A stretch of DNA of 64,000 bases from Teratosphaeria epicoccoides. Taxonomy: Eukaryota; Ascomycota; Dothideomycetes; Mycosphaerellales; Teratosphaeriaceae. Position numbers and translations under genes: made by a program. Below, in pieces: positions 1 through 12,209 of this stretch (its first letter is position 1; the number at the start of each line of letters is the position of its first letter). Below the pieces are notes generated by a model that had not been told where the DNA came from, ran no database searches, and saw only the letters and a list, made by a program, of their open reading frames with translations. Where the stretch lies: assembly GCA_021401465.1 (NCBI GenBank), contig JADDMT010000052.1:141001-205000 (forward strand), read 5' to 3'.

Positions 1-647
1 TGTGGTCAAGCCGCCGAGGCAAGTACCAGCAGCAAGAAAGATTATCAGTCTCTTGGCGGATCCTACTAGAATTAGGCTTCCATGAAGAAATGGGCAACCT
101 GCAAGCTAATCTGGAAAGTTGCCGAGGACGCAAGACAGTAACGCTAGGCTACCGGCCGTAACCTTGGTCCAATGACAGCAGCAGCCAGACAAAATGGTGC
201 ATGCTTTAGCTACCTCCACATTTGCTCGTGACCGTATAAGGCAGGCACGCTTTGAAAAACACATCCACTCTTTCTTGGTGTTTGTCCGGCCGCGATTTGA
301 CTTGCACGACGACTGGAGTGGCTGCAGTACGTTGAGGGTTTATACCAGTGTGAAAATTAACCAACTGTTGGTGAGGAATTTGGTTCATGGTGTAGGCTCG
401 CCAGGAAGCACTGGCGAACGTCAATATAGGGAGAATATGCCACCTGCTCAATTTTCTGCCTCAAGCATTTCCTCGTCACATGTTACGGAGAGCTAATCAT
501 CTTGCGTGGATCATGTGAACGAGCGAGCATCGTGATGTCATTCTTGCGCAGCTGCTGCACAGCACTACCTAGGAAGTACAAGGCATCGAGGTGTATAGAA
601 ACTTTCTTGAAAGCATCAAGAAGTGGAAGAGGCCGCTAAGCAGCAAG
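1..647. other. Left edge, no gene seen
   Basis: Short open frames on both strands have no recognisable domain, no convincing splice structure and no coding-like composition. The last hundred bases probably hold the promoter and 5' leader of the DJ-1-like gene that starts at 648. Nothing else is supported. Confidence 0.5.
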
Positions 648-1525
648 ATGTCATCCTCACCTAAGAAGATCCTCATCGTCGTGAGCGACGCAAATGAGTT
701 TCCGCTGAAAAGAGGTGACGAGGTCGTCTCACAACCGTACGTTGACAAATTAGCAGCAGGATATCTGTAACATCGACCAACTTCTGACCCATCATTTTTG
801 CAGATCAGGATTCTTCCTCAAAGAGCTAGCACAACCCCTCCAAAAGATTTTGGACAAGGGCTACGAAGTCACATTCGCCTCGCCACAGGGCAAGGAGCCA
901 CAGCCAGATCCCAACAGCGAAAGCTTGCTGACGGTGGCTGGCAACTACTACGAGCTCAAGCGCGAAAATGAGTTGATTGAGCGCATGAAGAAAGAGAACG
1001 GGTTCGCGAGACCGAAGAAGTTCTCCGAGATCAGCGAGGACGAGCTGAAGAGCTATGCCGGTCTCTTCATTCCGGGTGGGCACTCGCCACTCTCCGACCT
1101 GGGCGACAACAAGGTCAGTGCCAATTTCAGGAAAGCAGCATGTATTTGACTGATCCGAAACTCAGGATCTCGGCCGCATCCTCTGGCACTTCCACTCTGA
1201 CCACAAACCCACTGCGGCCATCTGCCACGGCCCTTACGCTCTTCTCAGCACCAAGCAGACTGACAAGGGCTTCGCCTACAGAGGTTACAAGATCCGCTCC
1301 TGGAGTAACGCAGAGGAGAAGCTTATGGAGACCGTTCTGCGCGGCGAGATCGAGAAGGTCGAGAGCCAGCTCAAGGACGCTGGTGCTGACATGCAGAATG
1401 GCTTGGCGGAGCAGGCCGGGTATGTTCTTGTCGACAAGGAGCTCGCGACCGGTGGCAACCCACTGGCCGCAAACACGCTGGGCGACACATTCCTTGATCT
1501 GCTGGACGGAAAGGAGAGCGACTAA
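648..1525 (+). CDS. DJ-1/PfpI family protein, Hsp31-like (252 aa)
   Basis: Three exons, 648-736, 804-1113 and 1166-1525, join in frame to 252 aa, the usual length for fungal Hsp31-like members of the DJ-1/PfpI family. The start KKILIVVSD is the first beta strand of the flavodoxin-like fold. The nucleophile elbow AICHGP places the catalytic Cys at about residue 153, followed by His154. The C-terminal LATGGNPLAA motif is typical of the Hsp31 branch. Family members act as cytosolic glyoxalase III-like enzymes or holdase chaperones against glyoxal and oxidative stress; which applies here is inference. Both introns are GT-AG with consensus donors. The stop lies 93 bp from the stop of the convergent eIF2B-epsilon gene, so the two 3' UTRs probably overlap. 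Confidence 0.92.
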
Positions 1526-1618
1526 AAAGAATTGAAGCGTGCTGAAGCGTTCAGCGGTTTAGCAGCCGAGATCATGAATCTGTGAATTAGTCGACGGAAG
1601 TGGTCCACAGCAAAGAGT

Positions 1619-3828
1619 CTACTCATCGTCGTCCTCCTCACTGCTCTCCTCGTCCTCATTTTCATCCTCGTCGCTTTCGTCGTCAGCAACCAAGACATCA
1701 ACCAACTGCTTCATCTCCGCCCGAACCTTCCTCAACTCCTCTGTTGCACTGCCCCTCGGATCATTCCACCACTGTTCAACGCCCTCTGCCTCCACCAAAT
1801 CATCCGTCGCCAGCGCATTACAAGCAAACAAGAGTATCTTATCACCTTGCTGCCGATGAATCAGGTCCGACTGCAACACCAGCAGGAACTCGGCCTGCTC
1901 TTCCTCCTGTCCGATCTTCACGCAGCCTTTAACCAGTCTCGCGTTCTTCGGTATTGTGGCAGCAACTGCGTCTTTAGGAGACTGGCCGCTCTCAATAAGA
2001 TTGGTGATACGCTTGCTCATAGCGACAGCAACAGCGCGGCGCACTTGCTTGTCTTCAGCATTACTCGCCAGCTTCAAAGCAGTCAACTCGAGCTGGATGG
2101 AGTTTGGGTCCTGTCCTCTTTGCAGGGAGTCAAATATGCTGCTCATTGCTTCGTGATAGAAGTCTGCGGCTTGTCGTCTACTCTCTCCACTCTCGTCAGA
2201 GGCTGCAGAGCCCACAGAAACGAAGCTCTCTGATCTGGAATCTCGTGCATGGCCTCGATACTCATCATCATCCTCGTCCTCCTCGGAATCCAGGTCGGAC
2301 GGGGCATCGCTCTCCAAAGTGAGATCCATATTTTGGACCCCATGCAGGAGTGCCTCGAAGACCTCCTCCTCCTCTTCATCGATATCGAGCACAAACCCGT
2401 CACCATCTTTGCCGACGACTGTCGGATCAGGAGTGCCGGAAACAAACTCGTCCTCCTCGGAGCCTCTCTTGCGCTTCAGTCTCGACACTCTGGTGTTCTC
2501 TTTGATGCTGACTGTATTGCCAATCTTTGCGCGATGCGAGATCAGAGCGCCTTTCTGTATATGACATTTGCTGCCAATTGAGGCCTCACTGCCCACGATG
2601 GCTGCTTCAATAACAGTGTCGTCGCCAATGTGAGCATCATCCCAAATGTAGGCGCCGTCAATTCTGACCCTGTCACCAATGACGCATCGTCTTCCAATGA
2701 CGCTGTTGGTTATCGAGCTGTTTTGGCCAATGGACGTCGCCTTCCCTACCACTGACTTCTGTCCAATTGTGCTTGACCGTGCCAAGTTAACGCCGGCCTC
2801 TTTGTACACGAGGCCTCTCTGCAGCGCATACGTTTGATCCGCTAGCATGTTGGTTTCGGGGCTGAATGGGTAAGCCCACCGAGAGATGACGTCCTTCGTG
2901 ATCGAATCGTAGCACTGCAAGTTCTTCACCCGAGCAGCGTAGCCCTCTTTGACAACATGAGTATGGGTTGTAAGCTGGAAGGTCTCGTAGTCCTTGAGAA
3001 CGCCGTACAAAAATCCTCGTCTTGGGGCCTGCCAATCGAAGTTATCACTCCATTGCGCTAAGACCTCAGGTGCACAGATGTCGATGCCGCAGTCGATTAA
3101 GTCTTGTCGCACATCTACCTCCGCGCATTCCTCAAATACCATTTCGGGAATGTCAAGCCGTGCGACCTCTTTCGGTCTGACCTGCTCGTAGTGTACGCAT
3201 CGCTGAGACTGCTCGTCGATGACAAAGCATGGACGCATGTAGCGCGACGTGGTTCGGTGATGGTCGCTCGCCTTGCGGAGCACCATGGTCATGATAGCGT
3301 TCTTGTCCTTTGCCCGTCGAGCCCTATGCGCAGCAAGAGCCGCGTCAATAGACACATTCGCGATCACGTCACCATAAACAGCAATGAAGTCGCCCTTGAT
3401 GTACTGTTTCATGTCAAGGTGCCGCATGGCGTCGCCAATAGACTTGGCAGTCGACTTGATTATTTCCAGACTGAATGGTGCGGTACTTCGCGACCACTTT
3501 GATTCGCTGACGAGTTGTATCGTTAGCTGAGTGCTGCGGAATGATTCTGCATAGAAACATACCTGAGATAGTGCTCGACCTGTTCAGGGTGGTTACCACT
3601 GTAAATATAGACCTCTTCCACGCCATTGAGAGCCAGGAACTCCAGCGTGTACTCGATGAGCGGCGTGTTCGCAAGAGGCAGCAGGCATCGTGGCCTGTCA
3701 ACGGTGAACGGGTGGAATCGCGTCTCGAATGCGTCCGCAAATACTACCGCTTGAAACGGTTCCTCGCTTCTCTCGTCTTCGCCGCCTCCTTTCTTGCCAA
3801 GACCTCTACGACTCGGTTTGGGCGCCAT
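1619..3828 (-). CDS. GCD6: Translation initiation factor eIF2B subunit epsilon
   Basis: Exons 3828-3563 and 3506-1619 give 717 aa, close to yeast Gcd6 (712 aa). The N-terminal half is a nucleotidyltransferase-like domain with the sugar-nucleotidyltransferase landmarks FADAFETRF and LLPLANTPLIEYTLE. Residues about 335-425 are a left-handed beta-helix of hexapeptide repeats (IGQKSVVGKA, NSVIGRRCVIGD). An acidic linker follows, then a C-terminal W2/HEAT domain from about 560 that ends in a run of Asp and Glu. In other fungi the W2 domain is the catalytic part of the eIF2B GEF that recharges eIF2 with GTP, and it is the target of Gcn2 control. The single 56-nt intron follows the EHYL codons. The start MAPKPSRRGLGKK is the first Met of the open frame. 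Confidence 0.96.
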
Positions 3829-4600
3829 GACAGGTCAGTCCTTGCGAAGAATCCTTGAAACGGTGTTGACGCCAAATGCTCAGTATTGTTGCAAGGCGCA
3901 GCAATTCGAGTCGATAATTCTGAGTCAGCATTCTTTGATGCCAAAATTTGTGGGGCGAGCTTGGTCCAAGCCGCTTTCGCGGTCAATTGCCTCATGACAC
4001 GAATGACTGCTTGTTGACGCTACTGACAAGCTGTTGACACGAGTGACTCCTCGTTGATGTGTTGACGCCAGTGACGAGCTGTTGACACGGTTGACTGCTT
4101 GTTGACACGCTGACGCGTACTCGTCAATCGCTTGATCGGCTGGTCGAAGAGAGAAACGTTGCTCGTGTTGCCTCTCCTCTGCACCCGATCACTCGTCGCA
4201 TCCAATCCAACTCCCAATGACACAGTGTTGGCTACAGGGTGCAACGTGTCTACAAGCTCTTGAAGCTGTCGTTTCGGCGCATATTTGCCAGTGTGCTCAG
4301 GATGACGCAAGCAGAATACTCAGACACGTTAACAGGATGGCGCTTCGATAGATGCAGACATGGTCAAACATTAGAATTGTCCATACAAACTCGCGAGCGC
4401 TGATAGGCTCAAGCGACCCTACATGTAGACAGCAGCCTAAATGAGCACAGCTTACTTGCCATTCACCCACAGGCATCCAGCAAGGAGCCTTAGCCTAGTC
4501 TCCAACTCCAAAGGCATGCATGTATGCCGTCCCATTCATTTCATGTGCAAATCTCTTCACCTGACGCCGGACGCTATGCACACATCCAAGAGGTGAACTC
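3829..4600. other. Intergenic between eIF2B-epsilon and SKN7
   Basis: The two genes lie on the same strand, so this stretch holds the eIF2B-epsilon promoter and the SKN7 3' end. It contains the GTTGAC-rich degenerate repeat described at 3981-4130. Otherwise I see no coding structure. Confidence 0.5.
3981..4130. repeat. GTTGAC/GACTGCTTG degenerate short repeat
   Basis: GTTGAC or GTTGATG recurs about every 15-25 bases, with intervening GACTGCTTG, GTGAC and GACACG words. GACTGCTTGTTGAC occurs twice. This is the complement of the AGCAGTCAA/GTCAAC words seen in intergenic clusters near 25.7, 41.7, 45.0 and 49.1 kb. Copies are too diverged to give a fixed period by eye. Confidence 0.6.
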
Positions 4601-6923
4601 TCATCGTGAAGGCCGTTGAATCTGCTGCGGCTGTATCTGCTGCGCCATCTGAGGCTGAGGTGCATAAACCCGCTGCCTCTTTGTATCGCCCATATCTTGA
4701 ACACCACCAGTGATTTCAGATATTTGCCGCCTTTGCTGCGGCCCTGCTGGTCCATTTTGCGGCGGTGGCATTCGTAACGGCCCGCCTGGAGATGTGTGGT
4801 ACATCTGCTGCGACATCATACCTTGATATGACCCAGGCGGCCCCGTGTTCTGCGTTACTGCTTGTGCGTATTGATCGTCTGTGTGGGATCCAGTTGGCGA
4901 AACCCCAGAGAGGGGACCAGGAGAAGCCCACGACGTCGTGGTCGGAGAGGTTGCGGGAGAGTCATCGCTTTTCATGCTGGGCTTTGGGTTGAACCCAACC
5001 GGAGGCGGCATAGGTCCTGTTCCAGTCGGTTGTTTTTTGAGATGCGAGAGATGCTTTTCAAGAATATTCAACAAGCCCGCTGGAAACATGGTCAGAACAT
5101 TTCTGCGATTTGAATTTCAGGGAGAAGAAAAGGGAAGGAAAGGAAAAAAAAAGGAGAAAGGAAGAAATACTTTTGGTAAAGGGCTTCGGAAGTACATCGT
5201 CCATTCCTAGAAAAGAATCAGCATAATGGCATTATAGCTGCGGTTCGAGTCAAGGCTTACCATGCTGGAAGTACATGGATATGTCATCGCTCCGGATATT
5301 CGACGTCATCGCCACAATCGGGGTATTGTCGAACTGTCGTATCAAATGCGTGGCAGAGACACCATCCAGGTTGGGCATTATGATATCCATGAGTACCAGA
5401 TCGTACTTTGCGCCTGCATTCATCTTGTTCACGGCTTCCAGGCCGTCCAAGGCACTGTCGATCGAGCAGTGAAAAGCATACAGAAATTTTCCGCCGATCC
5501 TTCTGCACGTCTGGTCGTCTTCAACAAGGAGAATCTGCGGCTGCCGTATCCAGCCGGGATCAATCTGGGTGCTACTCTTGCGGGTCGCGTCTGGTGGCGG
5601 TGCAAACGTGCCTTCCGGGGCTTTTTGCGGTAGCGGATACGGTATGTTATTTATATGTTCGCTGTATGCTGGATCGATGCCTTGGGTGTTACCTATCGGA
5701 TAGACCAGATTGTCCAGCTCGGCGTAAGACAACGAAGTCGATGAAGTGGCGGAGTGGGGCGGTGCACCCCTGCTCGATGATCGCGTGCCACCGTTCCTTA
5801 ATATCAGGTCGGGCGGTGGAGTGGTAAGAGACGCATTCAATCTCATCTGCGACTCATTCATTTGCTCCAGGTTCTTCGTATTCAACAGGTGATCCGCATT
5901 GACCTCGCTCAGCAGTTTGGATGCGTGCTGCAATGGCGAAGCAGGTATATCTTCCTCTGGTGATAGCGCCTGCGCCTGGTGTCCATCTGCGGTGGAAGTG
6001 CTGATGCCATTTGGTACGCCATTAGGAGCTTGCGGGAAAGCCACCCGACTTTCTCTGCGCCGTTGCCTGCAGGGTAAAAGGTCAGTGTCTCTGATGCCCT
6101 CCGACCGATTCAGATACGTACGAGTCCAGCGTGTTGAGGAAGTTCATGACATATTGCATCACTTGCTCATGATTGACCGCAGTCTTTTGCACGCCAATAA
6201 GCTCCTGCAATAGCATCGAATTATGCATGCTGAGTTCGTTATACCGCTCCTGAAGAGCGGCTAATTGTTGTTGGGTTGCAACTATTTGGGTGTTGACCAA
6301 ATCCATCTGCTGGAGAGGAAATGTCTCTTCGGGCATCGCATTGGGCTTTCGCGGAGCTGGCGCTTTCCGTCTGATGTTGTCGAGCGCATCTTTGTTGTTC
6401 ATCTGGAAATCAGGATGCTTGAATTCCCAAGCCTGAATGCTCAGTTAGTCGTTCGCCATGTTTGCGATCACCATGTCCACTTCTTACCCCAGGACCATAT
6501 GGTGATGTCCCGCCCTCCTCACTATTATGCCGAACTTTGTGAAAATCGTATTTGTTCAGCTGGCGCACGAAACTAGCAAAGTTGCTGTGCTTGAAGTGTT
6601 TTGGCAGGATATGTTTGGTAAACTTCTCATTCTGTCCTCAACCCATCAGCATGACCTGCACCTTGGTCTGTATCTATCCACCGTACCTCTAAGACGACGA
6701 AAGAGTCGCCTTCGTTGCCCCATCGCACAACACTCTCGTCCTGGGGACTCTCAAGCATCCTGCGACCATGGTTAGCTCTGCATCATGGCGCGTCCCGCCG
6801 CGCACCTACTTATACAGCTTGCGAACCTGGTGCATGTCAGCGTATTGATATCATGTGCGTTGATGCTTCTTGCGCAATACATACGAAATCGCTGCTATTG
6901 TTGCCCGACACGCATGAGTCCAT
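4601..6923 (-). CDS. SKN7: SKN7/Prr1-type response regulator transcription factor
   Basis: Eight exons (6923-6885, 6826-6810, 6759-6687, 6631-6488, 6432-6122, 6066-5261, 5206-5171, 5079-4601) join in frame to 634 aa. Residues about 11-105 are an HSF-type DNA-binding domain, with FASFVRQLNKYDFHKVRH spanning the recognition helix. A Gln- and Leu-rich coiled coil follows (about 125-165). From about 370 comes a receiver domain: ILLVEDD acidic pocket, phospho-acceptor Asp at about 422 in LVLMDIIMPNLDG, TSNI switch residue and the LPKPFTK lysine. The tail is Pro/Gln-rich and disordered. In fungi SKN7 takes phosphate from the Sln1/Ypd1-type relay and controls oxidative and osmotic stress genes in the nucleus. 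The acceptor for the last exon is the TTTCCAG that restores TKTGLLNILEKHLSHLK; a nearer AG breaks the frame. The 17-nt second exon is unusually small. Confidence 0.94.
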
Positions 6924-7369
6924 ATCTGCAACTGGCGCACACAAGCGCAGTGAATGTCCTCTCCGACCTCCGCTGTGGCTTTATATGTATACTGTCCTCC
7001 TTGTATGTGTGCGCGAACACCGGCGACCAGCGCCCGTCACCAGCTTGTGTGCCGAGGATGGGATGAACCAACAGCAAAGTATCAACGAGGCCAGACGGAG
7101 CGATAATTTGCCTGTGGACCCTCCACGGCGCGCACGACGGCTCAGGGAACGAAATCAGGTGTGCCCTCTTGGAAGTGATGGAGATGATTGAAGTCGATAC
7201 TTTCCTAGGGTGTCGCTCCAGAATGGAGAGACTTCGAGCTGGAGCGGTGTCGTTGGTCTTCTGCGTCCCAGGTCGTGGCGCAAAGCAAGATGACGTTGTC
7301 TGCACCTCGTCCCTAAAAGGAAGGTGGAACGCTGCGACATAACGCTGTTATGGTGGAAACGTAAAGGCA

Positions 7370-8221
7370 TTGTTCTCGATTACCCGTACACGTGGGTGGC
7401 CTACATTCTCAACATCCCTACTCCATCTAAGCGTCTTTGGAGTGCCGGATTCAGGTGGTATTAAATTTGCAACTCGGAGAGTCAACCGCTTCACCGCTTC
7501 GCTTGTGTCTGCTTGCGACTGTCCATTCGCTGCCAGTTGGCTGGTCAATCAGAATACGATAGACACACGCACACCGCCCAATACTACCTTGCCATATGTT
7601 CCCGGGTACGGCGTAGAGCCAAATAGAAAGCTGGGCAGACCCATTACTTCGCCCGGGGCTGAGCTTGGCGCTGTTCCAGTGCAATGCCAGTCTTTTTCGT
7701 GGCCGTTAATAAGCACCGCAATCCTAATAATACCTTCTCACTCGATAGTGCGCCAAGGAGCCATACGAAAGATGGCGTGCCATATCATTATTATTCACGC
7801 AAACGAGGTCCGCAGCAAGTGCCTTGAACAAGAGAAAACTTCGAGAGCTACCACTGTGTGTGCGCCGAATGGACCCCTCCACGCAGAATTTGGCCCCCAC
7901 GTCAAGGTTCAATATTTGGCGCGCACGAGTTCACGCGGATGTACCTCCGTATCGTTTTGCACTCCGTCAGGCGCAGCCACTCTAGGCAAGACTCCACCGA
8001 TTGAGTTTCCTGCGCGCGTTCCACTGGAGTCACTCAATAACGCTTTGCGCAGAATGCACATCGGCGTTGCCTTTCCCGACATTGGGCTGTGGGAGGATTC
8101 TCCATTTGACAAGGTGTCCATCGCAGAGGAGGCGTCTAAACGCAACGGTCTAATCTTAGGCGTTCCAGCAGCATTCTCGCCGTCATGCTCCGACACATAT
8201 CCCAGGTTACATCAAATTTGA
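7370..8221 (+). other. Long uninterrupted open frame, coding status unknown
   Basis: This frame runs 283 codons without a stop, longer than expected by chance in a region with no gene on the other strand. The first ATG is far inside, at about 7772, which would leave about 150 aa. Codon choice includes many ATA, TTA and CTA codons that are uncommon in the surrounding genes. A minus-strand frame of 95 codons with an ATG (8196-7909) overlaps it, so direction is also unclear. No domain, signal peptide or membrane segment is recognised. It may be an orphan gene, a relic or chance. Confidence 0.2.
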
Positions 8222-8733
8222 AAGGTCGGAAGCCGCCGGGAAGGTGTCGGTGGTGTCGGTATGCCTTTTGCAGTTGGTACATTTGCACGTTTGGTCCGGT
8301 GTGCTGACCTGTCCTGCCTTCGCTCTGCGAGGTGAGTGATGCGCTCGTCATGAAGGCTTGCAAATCAACACTCGATAACGACGGCGAGAGTGGTGTGAGT
8401 CAACTACTGTCGACCCAGCTTAAGATCAGGTACATGTACTCATCTTGTGTAGATCCGCACCTTAGCAGACCCACGCGCCGAGTTTACCAAGGCGCTAGAC
8501 CTCGACTTTGATGCAGCGGCCATCTTCGGCCAACCTCACAGCAAGCGCTATGTTCTGGTTATCGAAGACCAGCTCTCATCATCACCATCATTCCGCTCCC
8601 ACTGATTGCGACATCAACCTGTCAACATCCACACGTCTACTTTGCCATTTCAGCAGTGATCGCAGCATCATCATCATGACTCTAGCATCAGCAGAACTGA
8701 GGCTTTCGTGGACCTAGCCAGTGCGCTCAAGCA

Positions 8734-8975
8734 GTGACTGAGATGTCACCCCGGTGATCCCGACGTCAACACCATAAAAGCAGAGTCAGCTCGATGACTT
8801 AACCATCAAGGTATACTCCAGTCACTCCGGTGATCCTGCGAAGTTGTAATAAGCCGTGACTGAGATGTCACAAGGTGATCCCGATGTCTACACAATGAAA
8901 GTAGAATCAGCTCAATGACCCGACAGTCAAGAAATACTTCAGTCACGCTCCGGTAACACTGCAAAGCAGTACTAC
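8734..8975. repeat. Imperfect tandem duplication, two units of about 122 bp
   Basis: Unit 1 begins at 8734 and unit 2 at 8856, both with GTGACTGAGATGTCAC. Matching words follow in the same order: GGTGATCCCGA, AGTCAGCTC/AATCAGCTC, ATGAC, TCAAG, TTCAGTCAC or CCAGTCAC, and CTCCGGT. Many differences are C/T or G/A transitions, and a few short indels are present. No open frame is shared, so this is non-coding. Confidence 0.7.
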
Positions 8976-9734
8976 CGGCAGCGCATGGTCTCTGAAATGG
9001 GTTCCTACCAACAGGTGAGCGACACCAGTGTTTCCAGCATGTACATGTAGTGACTCTGTCCATCAGCGAGCTCGTCATGAAGAGACTCTCTAGCTCCTCG
9101 ATCGGGTTTCGTGTCACGGCGGTCGAGCTTCATGGCCATGAGCTTCTCAATCCGCAACACTGGATAGCAAGGCATGAGGTTCGAAACGGCAGAGGCGCAT
9201 GTATTTGGGGAGCTGTCCAGCTGCTGCTGTACGAATGTGTGCCACCACATACGCCGCAGCGCCCTGGAGCCTGCTCACTTACGACGAAAAAGACGGTGTC
9301 AGCCACAGCGCTCTCGTTTGTAGCTCTCGAAATGCGTGCCATGCATATTTAGTAGTGGAGATTGATCGGCAAAGATGAATCTCAGGCCGAAGCCCAGAGT
9401 GAAGCGTTACACTTCTCGAGACCGTGAAAAATATATAACAACAGACAGCAAGCTAATCAGGGCTGTACAGCTCGCCAGCTAGGTATCTTGATGCACAATG
9501 TTCCCACCCAATGCCGCTAAAGGTGCTCGCAACGATCTGGATAATCGTTTAGCAACGCCGGGCCCATGCCCATCTAGAAACGCCGTCGTATGTATACATG
9601 AAGGGGGTATCACCGTGCGCCATGAGATGCTCGATGGATTCTTCACGACATCCCAAGCAATCCACCCTGTTGAGCGAACCTGGAAGGGAGGGTCAGCCAT
9701 TCAGACGTCTTGCGATGGTGTTTGGAAGGTCTTC

Positions 9735-12209
9735 TTACTTCAACTGAAAGTCGCGAAGATCCGCCCAGGCGCGAAGCTCAGCATCCTCGTCCTCGGGCTG
9801 GTCCGTATCGCTATTCGCTGGGCTGACGCGCTCCAACTTCATGAGGATCTTGAGAAAGGCCGTGAGATATTCTTGCGCTTGGAGCGCAACCTGGCCCTTA
9901 CGTTGATCGGGTGACTCGAGCAACGTACTTGCGATGGAGCGGATCTTCATCGTCTGCGCGATGTCAGCAGTGGCTTCTGAAATATTCGCGGCTGTGACTT
10001 ACAAAGCTGTCGCCATTTGGCTCCATATTTACCTGATTGATACTGGAAAGTGCAGTAAGGAGGTCTTTGACAATCTCCTCCCGCTCCTGCCTCATCTCCT
10101 GCCCATTAAGGTCGTAGTGGCTCGTAGCACCTTGCGGAAGCATGCCGTCGAGACCAGCAGCCGTGATGCCAGTGCCAGGCGAGCTCGGCACGGAACCTGG
10201 CTGCTGCATTCGTAATCGCTCGTGTGCCTCGCAAAGGCTGAAGTATTTCTCCACAATGTACGAGCGTGTCGCCAAGCTGGACGCATATATGTTGGCCTTC
10301 TGAATCTCGTATTGCATGCGTCTCCTCTGCTCAGGCGACTGATCGTCATTGCGATGGGAGGGACTCATGAGAGCCGAAGCCGGATCCCGCAACATATGCG
10401 GCTGCGCGAAGTTGTGATGGAAACCATTACCATTGACCTGACCTTGCTGATTCTGCTCGGCGAAGGGGACAGAGTTGGGGTACACAGTGAGTTCAGGAGG
10501 CAGTCGTGCAATAGACTCTTTGCACCGTTGAAGAGATTGGTGCAGAACCTTCTTCTGACGTTCCCAGTCGACCACTGCATCAATGCCCCATGCCATCTCC
10601 ATCGTGGCGAGAGCGTTGTAAGAACAGTAGACCTTGACGTTGAAATTAAAGCCAGCGATCATTGGAACTAGGCTCGGTGGCTGTGACTCGTTATGAGTAG
10701 GGTAGATGCAGAAATCGTCGACCTCGGCTGGCAAAGGCGGATACGGCTCCGACGATGTGGGTGGCGGAATGACCAACTCGCCGAAGGATGCGCCAAGCTG
10801 CTGTATAGTCTTGACGCTGACGAACATGGTCCAGAAGATGCGGCGACCCATCTCCAGGGTTATATTGTCAACTGTCTGCTCGTGGTTGTCCTGGTTGTTA
10901 CTCGTCTGGCCATACGCCGTCGGCAATGAGCCTAGCTGCGTGAAGTTGGACTCCTTCGCCTTGTGCAACCCCAGAGTCCTGATGATGGTCAGGCACTCGC
11001 CAAAGTAGAGCCGACCCAGACGCCATCTGAAGGTGTAGACACCCATGAGCGCCAAGAAATAGCTGGTAGCTGCATCGTATACGCTCAGATTGTCGCTCTC
11101 GAGGTATCCAGGACCACGAGCCATGGCGCAGACTTGCTGGCATCGGTGCACAAGGCTCATATGGTTTGGGAAAAGGCTCTCACGCTTCTGGGCCTTGAGG
11201 TGAAGTCTGGGCTTCCTCGGAAATGAGGCAACCAGCGCTCCCATCATCGACGCCAACAGAGCCAGAAATGACTTGTTGCTGAGGTCTTCTCTTCGTTTCC
11301 ATGCCTCGCGGAAGCTTGGCTCGTGCGGAAACGGGCATAGCGGATGGATGTAGGTGAAGAAGTCGTCGATGAGGAGGTCAATGGTCTCGAGCGGGCAGAT
11401 CGACTCAGCCGATAACGATTGACCAGAGGTATGGGATGATAGTGCGGCTAATGCCTGTGCCGCTCCAGTTGGCGAGGAAGGGGACGAAATTCCCGACAGA
11501 CCTGGCGAACCTGCGGCCTCCTCCAGCCGCCTTCGCTTGATTGCTTCGGCATGTCGGTTTGGAGGGCCACGGCGACGGCTCGGACGGTCAAATGTGCACG
11601 GTATGTCGAGCGCAGCACAGGCGCGACATGGTGGGCCGCTCTCATCGCACTATAAGTCTCGTGAGCACGTGATATTGAACTTTAATCCGACGTCGTCTTT
11701 GAGCTTACTTTCACTTTGCGGATGCTGCAGGAGTCGCATGCTTTCCGAAGCCTGTTAGACTTTTGGTGCTCTTGTGGAGGACCCTGGTGAGGATGGCTCG
11801 TTGCTATGCTCGGTGACTGGTGCACTGAAGTGACGCCGGGGTGCTGATGATGCAGCTGGTGCGCTGCTTGCTGGATCTGATGCCGTTGGTGCTCTTCCAG
11901 CGCGGCGTGTTGGTGCAGATCATGGGCCAGTGATTGAATTTGGGTCGCGGCTGTGTGGTCGGGACTTCCAGACTCTACTTTGGGATACGTCGGATGGTTC
12001 AATGTGGTGTACTGGAGCGGTTCCGGGTGAACAGCGTCGAATTGCTGGGCTCCGGCAGAGGTCGGGTAGACGGCGCTGTAGTGATGCGATTCCGGCTGCG
12101 GCGGTGGCGGATAGTTCGACATGGCCAGCATCCAATTATGGACCTGCCAGTAGCTGTCGTTGGACATCGGGTTAGCAACCGGAAAAGTTGTACAAACCGC
12201 AGCAGACAT
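9735..12209 (-). CDS. Zn2Cys6 fungal-specific transcription factor
   Basis: Exons 12209-11709, 11649-10003 and 9953-9735 give 788 aa from the start at 12209. The binuclear zinc cluster spans the first intron: KACDSCSIRKVK lies in exon 1 and CDESGPPCRACAALDIPC in exon 2, with spacing C-x2-C-x6-C-x6-C-x2-C-x6-C. A basic linker RRRGPPNRH follows, then the fungal-specific transcription factor domain (about 250-560; WRLGRLYFGECLTIIRTLGL). The N-terminal region is rich in His, Gln and Pro. The protein should bind DNA in the nucleus; the regulated pathway is unknown and I do not assign an orthologue. The frame stays open upstream to 12473, but that part contains a probable 5'-UTR intron (GTAAGTACC). 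Met at 12167, or splicing of a further short N-terminal intron, are alternatives. Confidence 0.86.

Larger units (their letters stand above)
6924..9734. other. Gene-poor upstream region of SKN7
   Basis: About 2.8 kb between the SKN7 start and the 3' end of the Zn2Cys6 factor. It carries one unusually long open frame (7370-8221 +), a 122-bp imperfect tandem duplication (8734-8975), and short CATCAT-rich runs around 8575-8685. No domain or reliable intron-exon structure was recognised. It probably includes the SKN7 promoter. Confidence 0.45.

Noticed and set aside
7909..8196. 95-codon minus-strand frame upstream of SKN7
   Set aside because: It overlaps the longer plus-strand open frame, and neither direction can be favoured from sequence alone.
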